Shown here in pieces: positions 14,238 through 25,939 of a DNA stretch of 64,000 bases. Both the position numbers and the translations under genes were made by a program. Under the pieces are notes generated by a model. The model searched no databases. It saw nothing but the letters and a program-made list of their open reading frames with translations, and had not been told where the DNA came from. Numbering within the stretch: position 1 is the stretch's first letter; every line of letters begins with the position of its first letter. Origin of the DNA: Dirofilaria immitis (lineage: Eukaryota; Nematoda; Chromadorea; Rhabditida; Onchocercidae); contig JAKNDB010000105.1 in assembly GCA_024305405.1 (NCBI GenBank), forward strand, positions 2,658,501 through 2,722,500, given 5' to 3'.

Positions 14238-17200
14238 ATGTCATTTCTCGTTAAAGTATTGGAAAAACTTTACAGCAAAGTGATGTCATCTCGTATCGTT
14301 ATTGCTAACAACTCTAAGGTTCTAAATTATGTTGACAATGTCATTTGTTTATTATTTCAGAGAAATGAAGGAAATGAACAAATGAAAGATAAAAAATGAA
14401 TTGTCGTGTAGACGACCAACTAAACCCATTCTGAATGACGACGTTGATAATTGTGCTTTGGCATCATCGTTTGAATTTTCATGGTTATTGCAAGCCAACT
14501 ACGAATCCAAGTTTCAAAGTAGTTGTTGTCGGACCCGATAACTCAATTAATGATGATGCATGGTGAGCTTTAATTCAGATTGATACTTCCAAATAAGACA
14601 GAAAATTTGATGTAAAAATATAATTAAACATAAATCGTGATTGATAAACGGAGAGATGATATAAGTGGTGATAGTAGAGATTGATCGTTTGTAATGATTT
14701 AATCATTCAACGAGGATCGTCAATAGTTTTTCATGTTAAATTCTTTTTTATTGATACATGTGTATTTTCCCTTTCAAATCAAATATTCCGAACTTTATTC
14801 TTGACTATAAACTAAAAATTCGAACAGAATCATATTTTTATAGTGTCGATGTTCATTATCAAATCCAACCAGCATTTGGTTCACGTAATCATTGCCATGC
14901 ATTATTGATAGAAAAAGTTCGAGAACTAGTCTCAAATTATGGTTTAACTAGACGAATCATTGCTACTTTCGAAGCTGAACTACAATATTTGGTGGCAAAG
15001 ATTAGGTTGAAAATCCAACATATTTTGTGATAAAAATCTTAGTGTGTAAAAATTTGATTGAAAGAATAATAAGTAAATAAGTATTTCATAAATAAAACGG
15101 CGTCCAATTCTTTTGTTTCTTTTACTTAATCCTTTCTATCCAGTGAAATTAAAAATTGTGAAATTGAATTTATTCTAATGCCATAAATTTAGCTAAATTA
15201 GCTTTTTATTTTTTATCCAATAAAAAACTATTGTAGCCCACTTTTTCTATAAAACATTTTCTTATTTTAGATTTGAACTTGGCATTGAAGGATTTTTGCC
15301 AGATCATGTGGAACAAATTCTTTACATGAAGGAAATGAAGCTTATTGCTAGAAGAAATGGTCTTATGACATTGAGGTATGCTTCTATTTTTCAGCATTTA
15401 TTTTGAAATTAGCTGAAATTTAATGAAGTAGAATCCTATATTCGGTGAAATTGTGTTTAGAAAAATTGATCGAGGATATTTGATTATCATAGAATATAAT
15501 TGTATATTATTTATTGTAAAAATAATCATTTTTAAAAATTTGTTTGAAATTTTATGTAAAATTCATGCAATACATGATTTAAATATTATTGCCTGTTCTT
15601 TATACAAGAAATTGTGCTTTAAATATGAAACGACTTTACATTAAGCATGTCATATTGTTTTTCAAAGAAAGGATAAAGTATGAGAAATTTTTTTAGATTT
15701 TCTATCCGAATTTCAATATCTCTACTTTTTTGTCGGATCATCAAATAGTGCCTATTTTTAAACCAAAGTAATTTAAAAAGTCTCAGTCTTTTGACCACAC
15801 CTTTCCGAATAATTTATTCAGGAAATATTCTTAATATCTAAATATCCGCTATAACTTAAGAACAAACAAAATTCTATCATTACTATTTATAAAAAACGGA
15901 TGAAGAAATCCTATATTTCGCATTATCCGATTTCAATTGTTCATTCATTAACAGGTGTTGAAAAGTAAATTATTGGAATTGAAAGTGACGAAGATGTCTC
16001 TTGAAATCTTTGGCTATAGAAAAAGTATTCGAAATTTTCAAAACTTTCAAATAAATCATTAAAAATATTTGTAGGCAAACGATAATTTCGTTGAAAGCTG
16101 AGCCATCACTATGGCTCAGACGCATCGCAACCCAGCTTGATGGATTTCCTGTGTTCGTACGACCATGCAACGTGAAACATGGGCATAAAATAACTCGCTA
16201 CTCGATTAATAATTATGATGAAATGCAATCTTGGATTAAGATAATTAGTTCTACTAAATATTTTTAGCCATCCTAACAGATGAAAATTTTAAGAAAATAA
16301 ATCCCATTTTTGTGTGCTTCAAAAAGTCTTCAAGAGAATCAAAGGATTACCTTAGATTGAAACATCAGCAAACCTTTTATTATCGAAACATGCTAATGGA
16401 CTATTAATTCATTTCAGAATAAACTAGAAGTTGAAAATAAATATGATAGTGAGTTTATTGTAGAAGAATGCTTACGAAACGGTAATGAGTTCGTGTCGCT
16501 ATATTCCAGCTCGGGTTTTATTTGTAAGCTCTTTTTCCTTTGATATTCTTAAAAATCTTAAAATTTAGTTTCAAAACATTTCATATTAATAATACATCAT
16601 AATAACAAATTTTGCTTTCTTTTGTTAGCCACTATCAGTATTAATTTCGAAGTTTTTAGGTACCATAGCAAGAGTAAGTGCAGAGCGCACATTGTTTGAA
16701 AGTATCCGAGATCAAAAACCATATGCCTATGAATACCTTACAGTGGATCAGACACGAAATATTTTGCCAGGAGTCGAATCATTCGTATTGCGAACCGCAA
16801 AATCACTTCCTGTATTGCCAAATTCTTCTTTCGTATTCATTAAAGGATTTTATAAGGTTTTCTTATCAATGGATAAATTCGAAATTTCTATCAATCTATA
16901 TGATTTGCTATAATTGCAATCAATTATCAATTTAGCAGCCTGTTAACAGATGAAGCAAAATACAAAAATTTAGGAATAGATTAGGCATCAATTCAACAGA
17001 GACGTCATTATAACTTAATTGCAAAATATCTTATTAATTTTTAGTTCATTAAAATTTAAGCAACTTGTATTATAAAATTTCAGAATCATAACGATATTTA
17101 TTTACTGGGAACCTACCTTCAACCATTATGTGATTCTCATCGACGATTGATTGAAGCAGCTAACTGTGGAGTAGGCTGGGAAATTCTTCTCTTGAATTGC

Positions 17201-17964
17201 ATGGCAGAAGTGTTGCAGGTATGAATATGAATAATAGCTTCTTTTAGATTTCTATTTCTGAATCAACAAAATTAATTAAGAATTTTAGACAGCTAATCAA
17301 TCATACAGAACAGAAAAATCAACGGGAAATCATCATGTATTGGTGAATTTTCCAAGCATAGAAGGCGTTTTGCTACATCAGACAACCATTACGAAACGCA
17401 ATTCCAGTATGCGTGTGATCTGGAAAGCTTGCGAAGGTCAAGAACTGACGAGTTGTATATCTTCTGATGATAATATTTTGCAGGTACCATTCCGCTAACA
17501 GTTTCTTTTCATTAATCAGAGATTAATAACGATGAAAACAATTTTATCTTTTCTCTTTCGCTAAGTTCGTTCCGCCTCTTGTATCAGTGAAATTCCATTT
17601 CCCACATATAAATATAATAACACTAGATATCAAATCGATCGGTATATTAATATTTGATATGTTAGGATAGAGTCCCAAGTCTTGAATTTTTTTCGCATAA
17701 CAGAAGTGCGAAGTCTTGAATTTTTTAAATGAAGAGTAATCTTACATTTAATCTAATGGAAAAGTTGTACATAGATAAATACACTGCAATATAATCATAA
17801 TCTTCGAGTAATCGAATTTGTAAATTATCGAAATGTTACAGATATTCCTTTCGAATCCAGATAGAGCGAAAGTAATCGCTGATGTCCAAGATTTGATTGA
17901 AAACACCTATATCGCTGTTGATCGTCTGGTTGATAAACACAGCTTTTATAGTGATATACGATGA
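14238..17964 (+). CDS. ATP-grasp-fold protein of unknown substrate
   Basis: The exons from 14844 on are firm: 14844-15005, 15271-15375, 16075-16240, 16418-16523, 16660-16856, 17084-17218, 17289-17483 and 17842-17964 (stop TGA). They keep one frame and encode an ATP-grasp-like core. A linker helix YMKEMKLIARRNGLMTLRQ precedes GFPVFVRPC, the nucleotide-binding strand and lysine-like position, followed by NNYDEMQSWI. Then come EFIVEECLRNGNEF (the VEE.x.G.E motif) and a C-terminal part with DIYLLGTYLQPL. The first exon ends at 14562 with FKVVVVGPDNSINDDA, a typical first strand of a pre-ATP-grasp domain. Its start is unsettled. ATG 14435 gives an unbroken 438-residue protein, while ATG 14238 (MSFLVKVLEKLYSK) opens a better-looking coding stretch that needs a frame change near 14391-14396 and another before 14515. 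The exon ending at 16240 lacks a GT donor. Substrate is unknown; carnosine-synthase-like ligases are one possibility by fold only. Confidence 0.75.
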
Positions 17965-19874
17965 CGAGGCAGCAATCAGTTCACTCGGAGTAAGACAACG
18001 TGTGACTAATTCGTGAGATATCCGAAATAATCATTTCCAAATTACTTCCCACGATGCTTAAGTACACAGTTTTATACTACTCATGTACTTGCATACCGGT
18101 GACAGCAATATTAAAACGTCTCGAGTATATGTCAAGTTAATTATTTAATTAATCATGGACATGCATCCAGAGTTGCATTTCAATTATTTAATTTAAGACT
18201 GATCTACTCTTCGGGAAGTAGAAGCCCAGATCTTTTCAATAACATGCATTTACTTTTTGACTAGAAGCTGTTTCAATGGAATTTTTAATTTGACAAATAA
18301 GAAGCACAAAATAATGTAGACTCCCAGCGAGAAAATGTGGAGAATCCTGCAAAGCTTATTCCAGAAATTTAATATCATTCAAGCACTCATGTTGTTTGCT
18401 ATCGTAGTCAAGCAATTCTGCGCAATTGTTTCTCTGCTTGATAAATGTAATGCGAAGATAAATATATTTTGCTTTGTGTGAAAATTTGAAGACAGATAAG
18501 AAAATCTGAGCATTAATAAGAAATTAGGAGAAAAAAGAAATAAGACAAACTATTCTTTTTCTGCAAATAACATTACCAAATATAATTGAACAATGACAAA
18601 CGGCGTTAATAAATGACGTGTGCTTATTTAATTCCAAATATTTGGAGGAGAAAGAAAAGCATTAGATTATTTGAAAAGAGAAAGCGAAATGTCACTATCA
18701 CTAGAAAATGTCACAAGAAAACTGTCACTAGAAAATGCAAACTTTCCAACATTTATAGAGTTGACGCAAACAAGCATACATATTGTTCCTATTGCAGTCA
18801 ATCTTCCGTTTGATAGTAATATTTTAGAAAAACAGAACAGAAAAAAATATGTTAATTCCGCTCCAAATTATTTCTGCAATTAATTTTCATTTTTTCCCTT
18901 TTCTCGAAATCAGAATTCAGGAACATTTTAACCGAGCTAAACAATGAAAAGCTGTTATTTAAAATGAATTATTAACCTGAAAATATTCATTCCTCTATCT
19001 ATTTCACAGATTTCAAATCTCGAAAACAAATTCGCACTTGATAGCAAAAACAGATTCAGCATTTGGGTCGAAAATATGAAATTTGGTTAAAAAGAATCCT
19101 ATAACAAAGAGTGAAGACTACAACATAAAAACAAATTATGGTTTAACAAAAGAATTACACGATCATAAAATACTTAAAAAGACAAATGAAATATACCTAA
19201 ACAGAGCATATGCAAAACGAACCAATTGAATTTCACAATGAAAAATTTGACATCTAACAAGAAAAAACACCCGCAAAAATAGAGTGTAAGGTGCAAACGA
19301 CTTGAATTATTTATATTATAAAAAGTGATCATATATATTGATGTAGTGAATCCTGCTTTTAGAAAGTTCAGTAAAAGCACGGAAATTTCTTCTATGCTAC
19401 ATTACAAATAAAAGTATGCCATAGCACATATAAAATATTCGATGTGGATGTGCTGATTCAAAAGTTTTTAAATTTATCTGAACTGAAACCGAACAAAAAA
19501 TAAGACCAAACAAAATGTAACAATAAAGAAAGCTTTCTTACTTTTCTAATAAGCACCAATAAGATGAAATTCCGATAAGTTGAAATAGAAATTATAAAAT
19601 GAAATGAATTTGAAAGCAATCCAAAAAGGGTCTTTGAGATGACAGGAAAAAAATTTTCAACATCTTGTCTACTCCATCATTCAGTAAAATATTTACAAAT
19701 TCAGGAAATTCCTAAATTTAGCTAGATTATAACAGCGGCGGTCAAAAAAAAATGTTTCAATTAGGATAGAAATTGAAAAATCATTAAAGACACGTGAAAA
19801 TGCAAAATATGAAGTACAGCATTTATCGAAATATAAATTTTTTCTTGCTTGAAACATTTTAAATGGATAGAAGT
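17965..19874. other. Spacer between convergent genes
   Basis: This is the 3' flank shared by the ATP-grasp gene (plus) and the striatin gene (minus). Two overlapping plus-strand frames at 18613-18883 are lysine/asparagine-rich and contain a short internal repeat (tcactagaaaatg, twice between 18696 and 18737). They have no splice context or motif and are not called as genes. Nothing else was seen. Confidence 0.55.
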
Positions 19875-22800
19875 CTAAATAAAAAGAAACAAAACTTTAT
19901 GAATCAAAACCACTCCCAAGCAAATATTTCTGGGAGCTAAAAACTTTGCAAGAGCATCGGCACCAGCGGAACCAATCAAAGGCCTACTTGGATGAAACGC
20001 AACAGTCATAACAGCGCTATCAAACTTCTTGCGGTGTGCAGCAATCTCCTAAAAGTAAAAACATTACTTTAGTGAAATCATCTTTAATTTGTGAATATTA
20101 AAATTAAACCTAAATTAAATTAATTTATCCAGTGAAAATTAATAATCAGAATAATTTTTCTGCCTTGAAAATTCATGCGAAATAAACTCTTACCTGCAAG
20201 CAAATTCTTTTCTCCATATTCCAAAGACGAAGAGAACCATCATGACTACCGGAAAGCAAATAAAGTCCATTTGGATCAACAGCCAAACAAGAAATTGCTT
20301 CAACATGTGCAACAGTTCCATGAATCATTTTACCTGAACAGCCACTATTTGGAAGAGAAAACTTCATTAGTCCATAGAATAATTGACATGACTAATATCG
20401 ATCCCTTATTTTAAATTGTTTTCTTTAATAAGCATTTTAATTATTTCAGTGCAAAAAAGAAAAAACAAGATTCAGATGATCAGAAATCCATATACCGATA
20501 TAAAATGTTTTTGCACTAATTTAAAAAAATAAGAAAGGTAAAATCATCAGCAGTAAGCGGGAAATGATATGAAACATTATTTTTGATTTAGAATGAAAAA
20601 TTTTTAATCCTTTCAAGGTAATTCCGAACTTATATGTAAGATTTCTGAAAATGTCAGAAAAAGAAAGTCATGATACCAGTATTGTTATCGAAATAGCGTA
20701 TTTTGCGATCATTACTAGCAGTTAAAGATACTGACATCGTTGGGTGTGATAAAATTTTCGTAATAGTTCCAGCATCTTCTGAAAAAGTTCAACAATGCAT
20801 TGATGCTAACTAAATTTAATTTTAGAAAGAAGAATTATAGAATTATTAAAAACTGATACCATATCCTCGAAAAATAATAGAATATATTTTAAATTAGATT
20901 TATAAGTTTAAGTACCTAAAAATTTGTAAAATGATTTTTCCAATAACATCAATTCTTAATACTGGAATTGTTGTGTTTAAATCTATGAAATTTTTATGCA
21001 AAATGGCAACTAACAGAAGAAGTGTCTCGAATTTAATTCATAAGCAGAAAAAATTAATAGGAACGAATGATCTAGAAACATACCATCACCAAAATCAAAT
21101 GAGAGAACACTGCAACCGGTCTCGATATCAATGATTGAAGCGTATGACAATGTATAAGCTGCTAGCAGTTGCTGTGGTTCAGTTGAAACAAAATCGACTG
21201 ATGTTGGCTTAATATTTGGCAGTGCAGCAGCAAAAGACTTGACAAGTGCATCCATATTTCCTAAAATTTATTTTTAATGCTTTAATATTGTAAAAATTTA
21301 TGAAGAAAATCTGCACGAAAATCCGACGAAAAGCATAATTAATAAAAATCAACAGTTTCAAACTGTCTTTCAATATCATGAAGTATCAAAATCAATCATA
21401 TTTGAATAAAAAGTAAATGCAGACTAAAAAGAAAATTACCTGGTTCCCACAGTTTAATTGTTCCATCAGCGGAAGCACTAACGAGACGATTATCAGAAGA
21501 ATGGAAAGCAACTGACCAGATTGCACTGCTATGACCTTTCAGTTTCTCGCATAGCACTTTTGAGTCTGCAAACATAATTTATACTCCATCTACAATACAG
21601 ACCGAAAAACTGTCTGATACAAGTCTTTTATATTTCCAAAACGATATATAACGACAATTAGGATTGCACTGTAATAGTAATCTATATATTACGATTCCCG
21701 AAACAAGAAATTCCTAGATTTTTTGTAAAAAAAAGATTCATAGATTTTAAAAGGAAAAAGTCATACCATATGGTTCATATATATCAGTATTAATAGATGG
21801 TACTGACCAGCAACATACAACACCATCGAAACCACTGGTGTAACACATGTCCCCTGTTGGTGACATATCCATTGAAAGAATCGGTCCACTGAAAAAAGAA
21901 ACGATTTGTAAAATCAACAAAAAATGCATCAGCAGAAAACAAGATACCAACAAAATAGAAAATATCAAATAAAATTACGTACTTATGGCCACGGAACGTA
22001 TAAGTTGGTTCCAATTCGGTAATTGTGGATTGTGAATGTGCCGGGATTTGATCTGAAACAGTCAGTAATACAAAATAAACACCAGATTTAAAAAAGCTAT
22101 GCAAAAGTGATTAAATATATTTTACTATCAGCTGCATTTAACGACTAATCTGCTGATGAAAGTCAAAACATGTAAATAGTCATATATGGATTAAAGTTTA
22201 AAAGGGACATTAAAGTAAATAGCGCACAAATTATGAGATCAGTAAGCTAAAAGGATTAAGATATGAAGATGTTCTCAATCAAAGCACTCGATTTACTCAT
22301 CGGTCAACAAAATGAAATCAACCCGTCTAGAGTCGACAAGCCGAAGAATATATAAGTGATTTGGAAGCAGTTACTCGACGACAGTTCAAGCTCAATTAGA
22401 CGGCTATTTTGGAGCAGTTATTCGATAGCAGCAGTTCGACGTAATTTGACAGGAACAACGGTTAGGAGGACAATTCGAAGCAACAGGAACCGCAGTTCGA
22501 AGGCCGAGAAACAGCAGTGATGAAACGAAAAAGAACGACAGACCCTAAGGAAAGATACGACCTATTATATCCCCTCCCTCCTCCCCACTCTCCTCCTCTT
22601 TACCTCTCCATTCTTTCTCCAATATAATATTAGAAATAAGTTACATCGCATTAGAGCGCAGCCAGACAAATGTAAAGTTTGGAAATTTACTTCCTCTTAG
22701 ATCCATTTTTATACCGCTGTTACCAAGATTCCAAAGCTTCGCCGTGCTGTCTTCACTTGCAGTAATAAGCACAGGTTCAACAGGATGGAACTGCATAGCG

Positions 22801-25800
22801 CGAATACCATCGAAATGTGAGCGCAGTGTAAATTTTAAACTCCACCGAATGTTCGATGTATCATCATCTGGCTGAAGTATATTTCAGATTGTGAGTATAC
22901 AATTGAAAAGCATGCTACGCATCAAAACATGAGAGCGATACATAGAAAAATTAAGAAATCTAAAGAAAAGTATTTTGAAATCAAAGGGGACGAATAAAAA
23001 GTATAACTAACGATAATGAAATCATCTTTAATGTCAACATTTCCTTCATCAGCAATTCCAAGGGCTGCATTGATATCCATGAATTCTCGCTTGCTTTTAC
23101 TACCGAAAAATTGTTGGACATCATCTGTAAAACAAAAACAAAAAAAGTGGTAAAATTTGTCTCACTCTCATTCACAATAACGCCCGAAAAAAATAATATT
23201 TGCAAAAGTCATTGCTGTTGTATGTGTTCCATTCGTTAAAATAAATTTATACACTACCAGATATTTTTATGCGAGCGGAAGGCAGAAATAAACAAACGCA
23301 GTTTTTTGTGAAAGAAAGCATAAAAATTCGGATATGTTGCAGAAGTGGAACTTACCATCAGATGCTTCTTTTTGATATCATCCGATCTCAGACGAAAGTG
23401 ATGTGATGGTACCCTAACAGATGAAGAATCACTCTGACTATTACTTCGTTTTCTTTCTTGTTCCGATCTAGGAGAATGTAAATATACATCTTTTTCAAAA
23501 TAAAAATTAAATTTTTAAAAATTTTTAGTAAGAGCTAGTAATGAATTGCTTACCTAAACTTTTCCTTCATCTGATCAATAGCACTTTGATTGATGCTCCA
23601 TTCGCCATTTCCTTCCGGTCGTTTTTTGCTAATACCTGTTTTTTCATCTTTTAAAAATGAAAACTCTCCAAGCGCGTTCACTGTTTCCGGATCAAGAGAA
23701 TCCTTTTATGTCCTTTTCTTCCTTTTTCATCATCATCCGAATCATTATAATCGCTGTTGGAAACAATAAATCTTCTCATACACTTTTTAGTTTTATATTT
23801 AAACTTAAGCATGTCAAAATTTAAGTACAAATTTAATAATACAAATATCAACAGAACTCGTAATAATGAAGATGAAAGTACTACCTATCGTCACTTCCAG
23901 CCGGTGCAGAATTATCCTTTTTCTTTTTCTGAAGATATTGAGCAGCTTCCATAACAGCTCGATCAGTATCTTGAAGAACCTTCACAGCATTCTGCCGGGA
24001 AACGCTGTAGCGTGGTAAGAGCGTAATTTTCCGAATTTGTTTGATTGAAGTGTTATTATGTAAATGGATTTTATGCTCAATAATTCGTGAATTTGAAAAT
24101 ATTTCATATTGCGAATTAACTCTTCAGTTGAAGCTGATTTGCTGTACTTTGAATTTGATAATTACAGTATGTGAAATCGATAAATGCATTATGAATAGGT
24201 AAAAGTTGCATGCGAGAAATTAACTTATCAGTAAACATCAAGTACCTGTTAGAATCAGCTTGCCAGTCCGAATTTGACATCAGTCCTAATAAATTTTTGG
24301 CCCGAAAAGATCGAACATCTAAAATTGTTTCACTATAACCAATTTCCTGAAATCCATCACAACATTATAAAATTTCGCAGTACTTCCAGCGTTAATTGCA
24401 TTGAACAAATATTAATGTACTAACCTGCAGATATTGCCTCAGCAAAGCTCTCGCATTACGAAAATTGGAGGTGGTGCTACATTGCGAAGCATATGCGTCT
24501 ACGTCAAGAGAAACTTGTTCAGCAGTCTCTGAAAATAAAGTTCGGGAATTCTTATTTCCTAGGCATCAGATCCTTAGCTGAAGCTTATTTCGCACAAATT
24601 ATATACCTGCCGCTTCATCTGGACTCAGTTCCTCTTCTGGTTTATCTTCACCGTTGTGAGTTAAACGATAATTTTTAGCTCTGCAAGAGAATATGTAATA
24701 CTAATAAATCAATACGATGCATTAGCACATATCTCGTAGTGAATTTATCCCTAGAAAAGTTTGAGGATTCAATGAAAATTGCCTGCTGAATTATTTAAAC
24801 AAGTTTCAATTTTCCGTTTTTTAGATGGAATTCAAGCAAAAACATACCTTAAGATTTCGGCACTGAATAGAATCTTTCTAATTAAAACATGCCAAACATT
24901 TGAACAACAAAGAAAAAATCTTCGAATAATAATAAAACTAGTAGAAGTCGGACCGTTCTTGTTTTAGACTGTATTCGAGCATTTTTATGCGTCGGACTAG
25001 ATCGGCTTTTAAGTTTTCTTGTCCTTTCCGCTCACCATGAAGAAAGCTTATTCGCGCCTAAAAATAATCAGAAAAACTATATGTATAGCGTCACTACTTT
25101 ACACGAGAAAATTATAATGCCTGAAATCCTTTTAAGAGATTTGAGAAATAAAACCTGCAATTCAGCTCTTTCCATTTCCCACTGTGCCCGATCCATTTCA
25201 TAACGGCTCCATTCATGTTGCAAGTAATGCAAAACGCCGTGCATTGTATATGGCACTTTTCGTGACTATAACATAGTTCTTCATCAAAACAATGGTCAAG
25301 CAAAAGTTACATTTTTAGTATTAAAACGATGAAATGAGGATATGAGTTTTCATGATTATAGAGACTGCATGACTTGAAAGTCGAATGCGTTATTATATCA
25401 AGAAGAATGCTTACCAGCATAAAATTGAAAATTAAGAATGAAAATCAGTAAATAATTTTTCTGTGCATAAAGAGACATAAACCGTTACTTTTTGCTTATT
25501 TAATCGCAATTAATATGAAGAAGCAATAAGCATCTACCTGTTCATCTCCTTTACTATCCAAGGCATTTGAATCTTGCTGAACATCGTGTAAAGGATATTC
25601 ATTACTACTCATATCTTCATTCACATCTGTAATAAACCATATAAAGATGGTTTTTGAACAATGTTTTTGTTTTAATTCATTTTTAACATAAAAGTCGAAA
25701 AATATTCCAGAAATGCATTCAATCAGAATTATATATTTTTATAAAAGAAGTACATTTGGTTGCATTGATCGTAACTAAATGCACACCTAATTTACTTAAA

Positions 25801-25939
25801 TTTAGTATAAAACATTTATATGAGCGCAATAAATAATATGCAAAAAAAGCATAAGATACAAACTTGTATCAGCTCCTCTTGGTGTATTAACAGTGTTGGA
25901 ATCCCTTTGAACCAAGCTTGAGTTACTGATGTTAACCAT
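19875..25939 (-). CDS. cash-1: Striatin (STRN / CASH-1 type), STRIPAK scaffold
   Basis: Regulatory B''' subunit that scaffolds PP2A and GCK kinases in the STRIPAK complex, a cytoplasmic/membrane-associated assembly. Nineteen exons: 25939-25864, 25626-25538, 25265-25155, 25057-24954, 24680-24607, 24528-24425, 24346-24246, 24004-23885, 23753-23554, 23467-23356, 23124-23012, 22871-22691, 22052-21983, 21888-21767, 21565-21440, 21260-21084, 20778-20677, 20333-20194 and 20048-19875. About 765 residues, close to vertebrate striatin (780). Exons 3-4 hold the striatin signature: YTMHGVLHYLQHEWSRYE (caveolin-binding/coiled-coil start), then GERKGQENLKADLVRRIKML. Exon 9 holds ALGEFSFL and a WSINQ segment. 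From exon 12 (RWSLKFTLRSHFDGIRAMQF) to the end come WD40 blades, including ITASEDSTAKLWNL, CYTSGFDGVVCCWSV, LVSASADGTIKLWEP and LYLLSGSHDGSLRLWNM. Exons 9 and 10 each need one extra base to stay in frame, and the 3' end may need another. Family assignment is very secure. Confidence 0.95.
22300..22650. other. Compositionally distinct block inside the striatin intron
   Basis: It lies in the 638-bp intron between striatin exons 12 and 13. Unlike its surroundings it is GC-richer, with recurring CAGTTCGA / CAGTTACTCGA / CAGTTATTCGA words between 22370 and 22500. It ends in a long C/T tract on the plus strand (about 22565-22620). Two plus-strand frames stay open for some 50 codons each across it (about 22366-22525 and 22473-22627), but neither resembles a known protein. 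It could be a repeat-family insertion or an old element fragment. Nothing similar was noticed elsewhere in the window. Confidence 0.45.

Noticed and set aside
18613..18883. Two overlapping plus-strand frames downstream of the ATP-grasp gene
   Set aside because: Low-complexity Lys/Asn composition driven by a short repeated word; no splice or homology support.
22325..22336. tctagagtcgac matches a cloning-vector polylinker (XbaI-SalI)
   Set aside because: The match is only 12 bases and both flanks differ from vector, so chance or unrelated repeat sequence is more likely than vector contamination.
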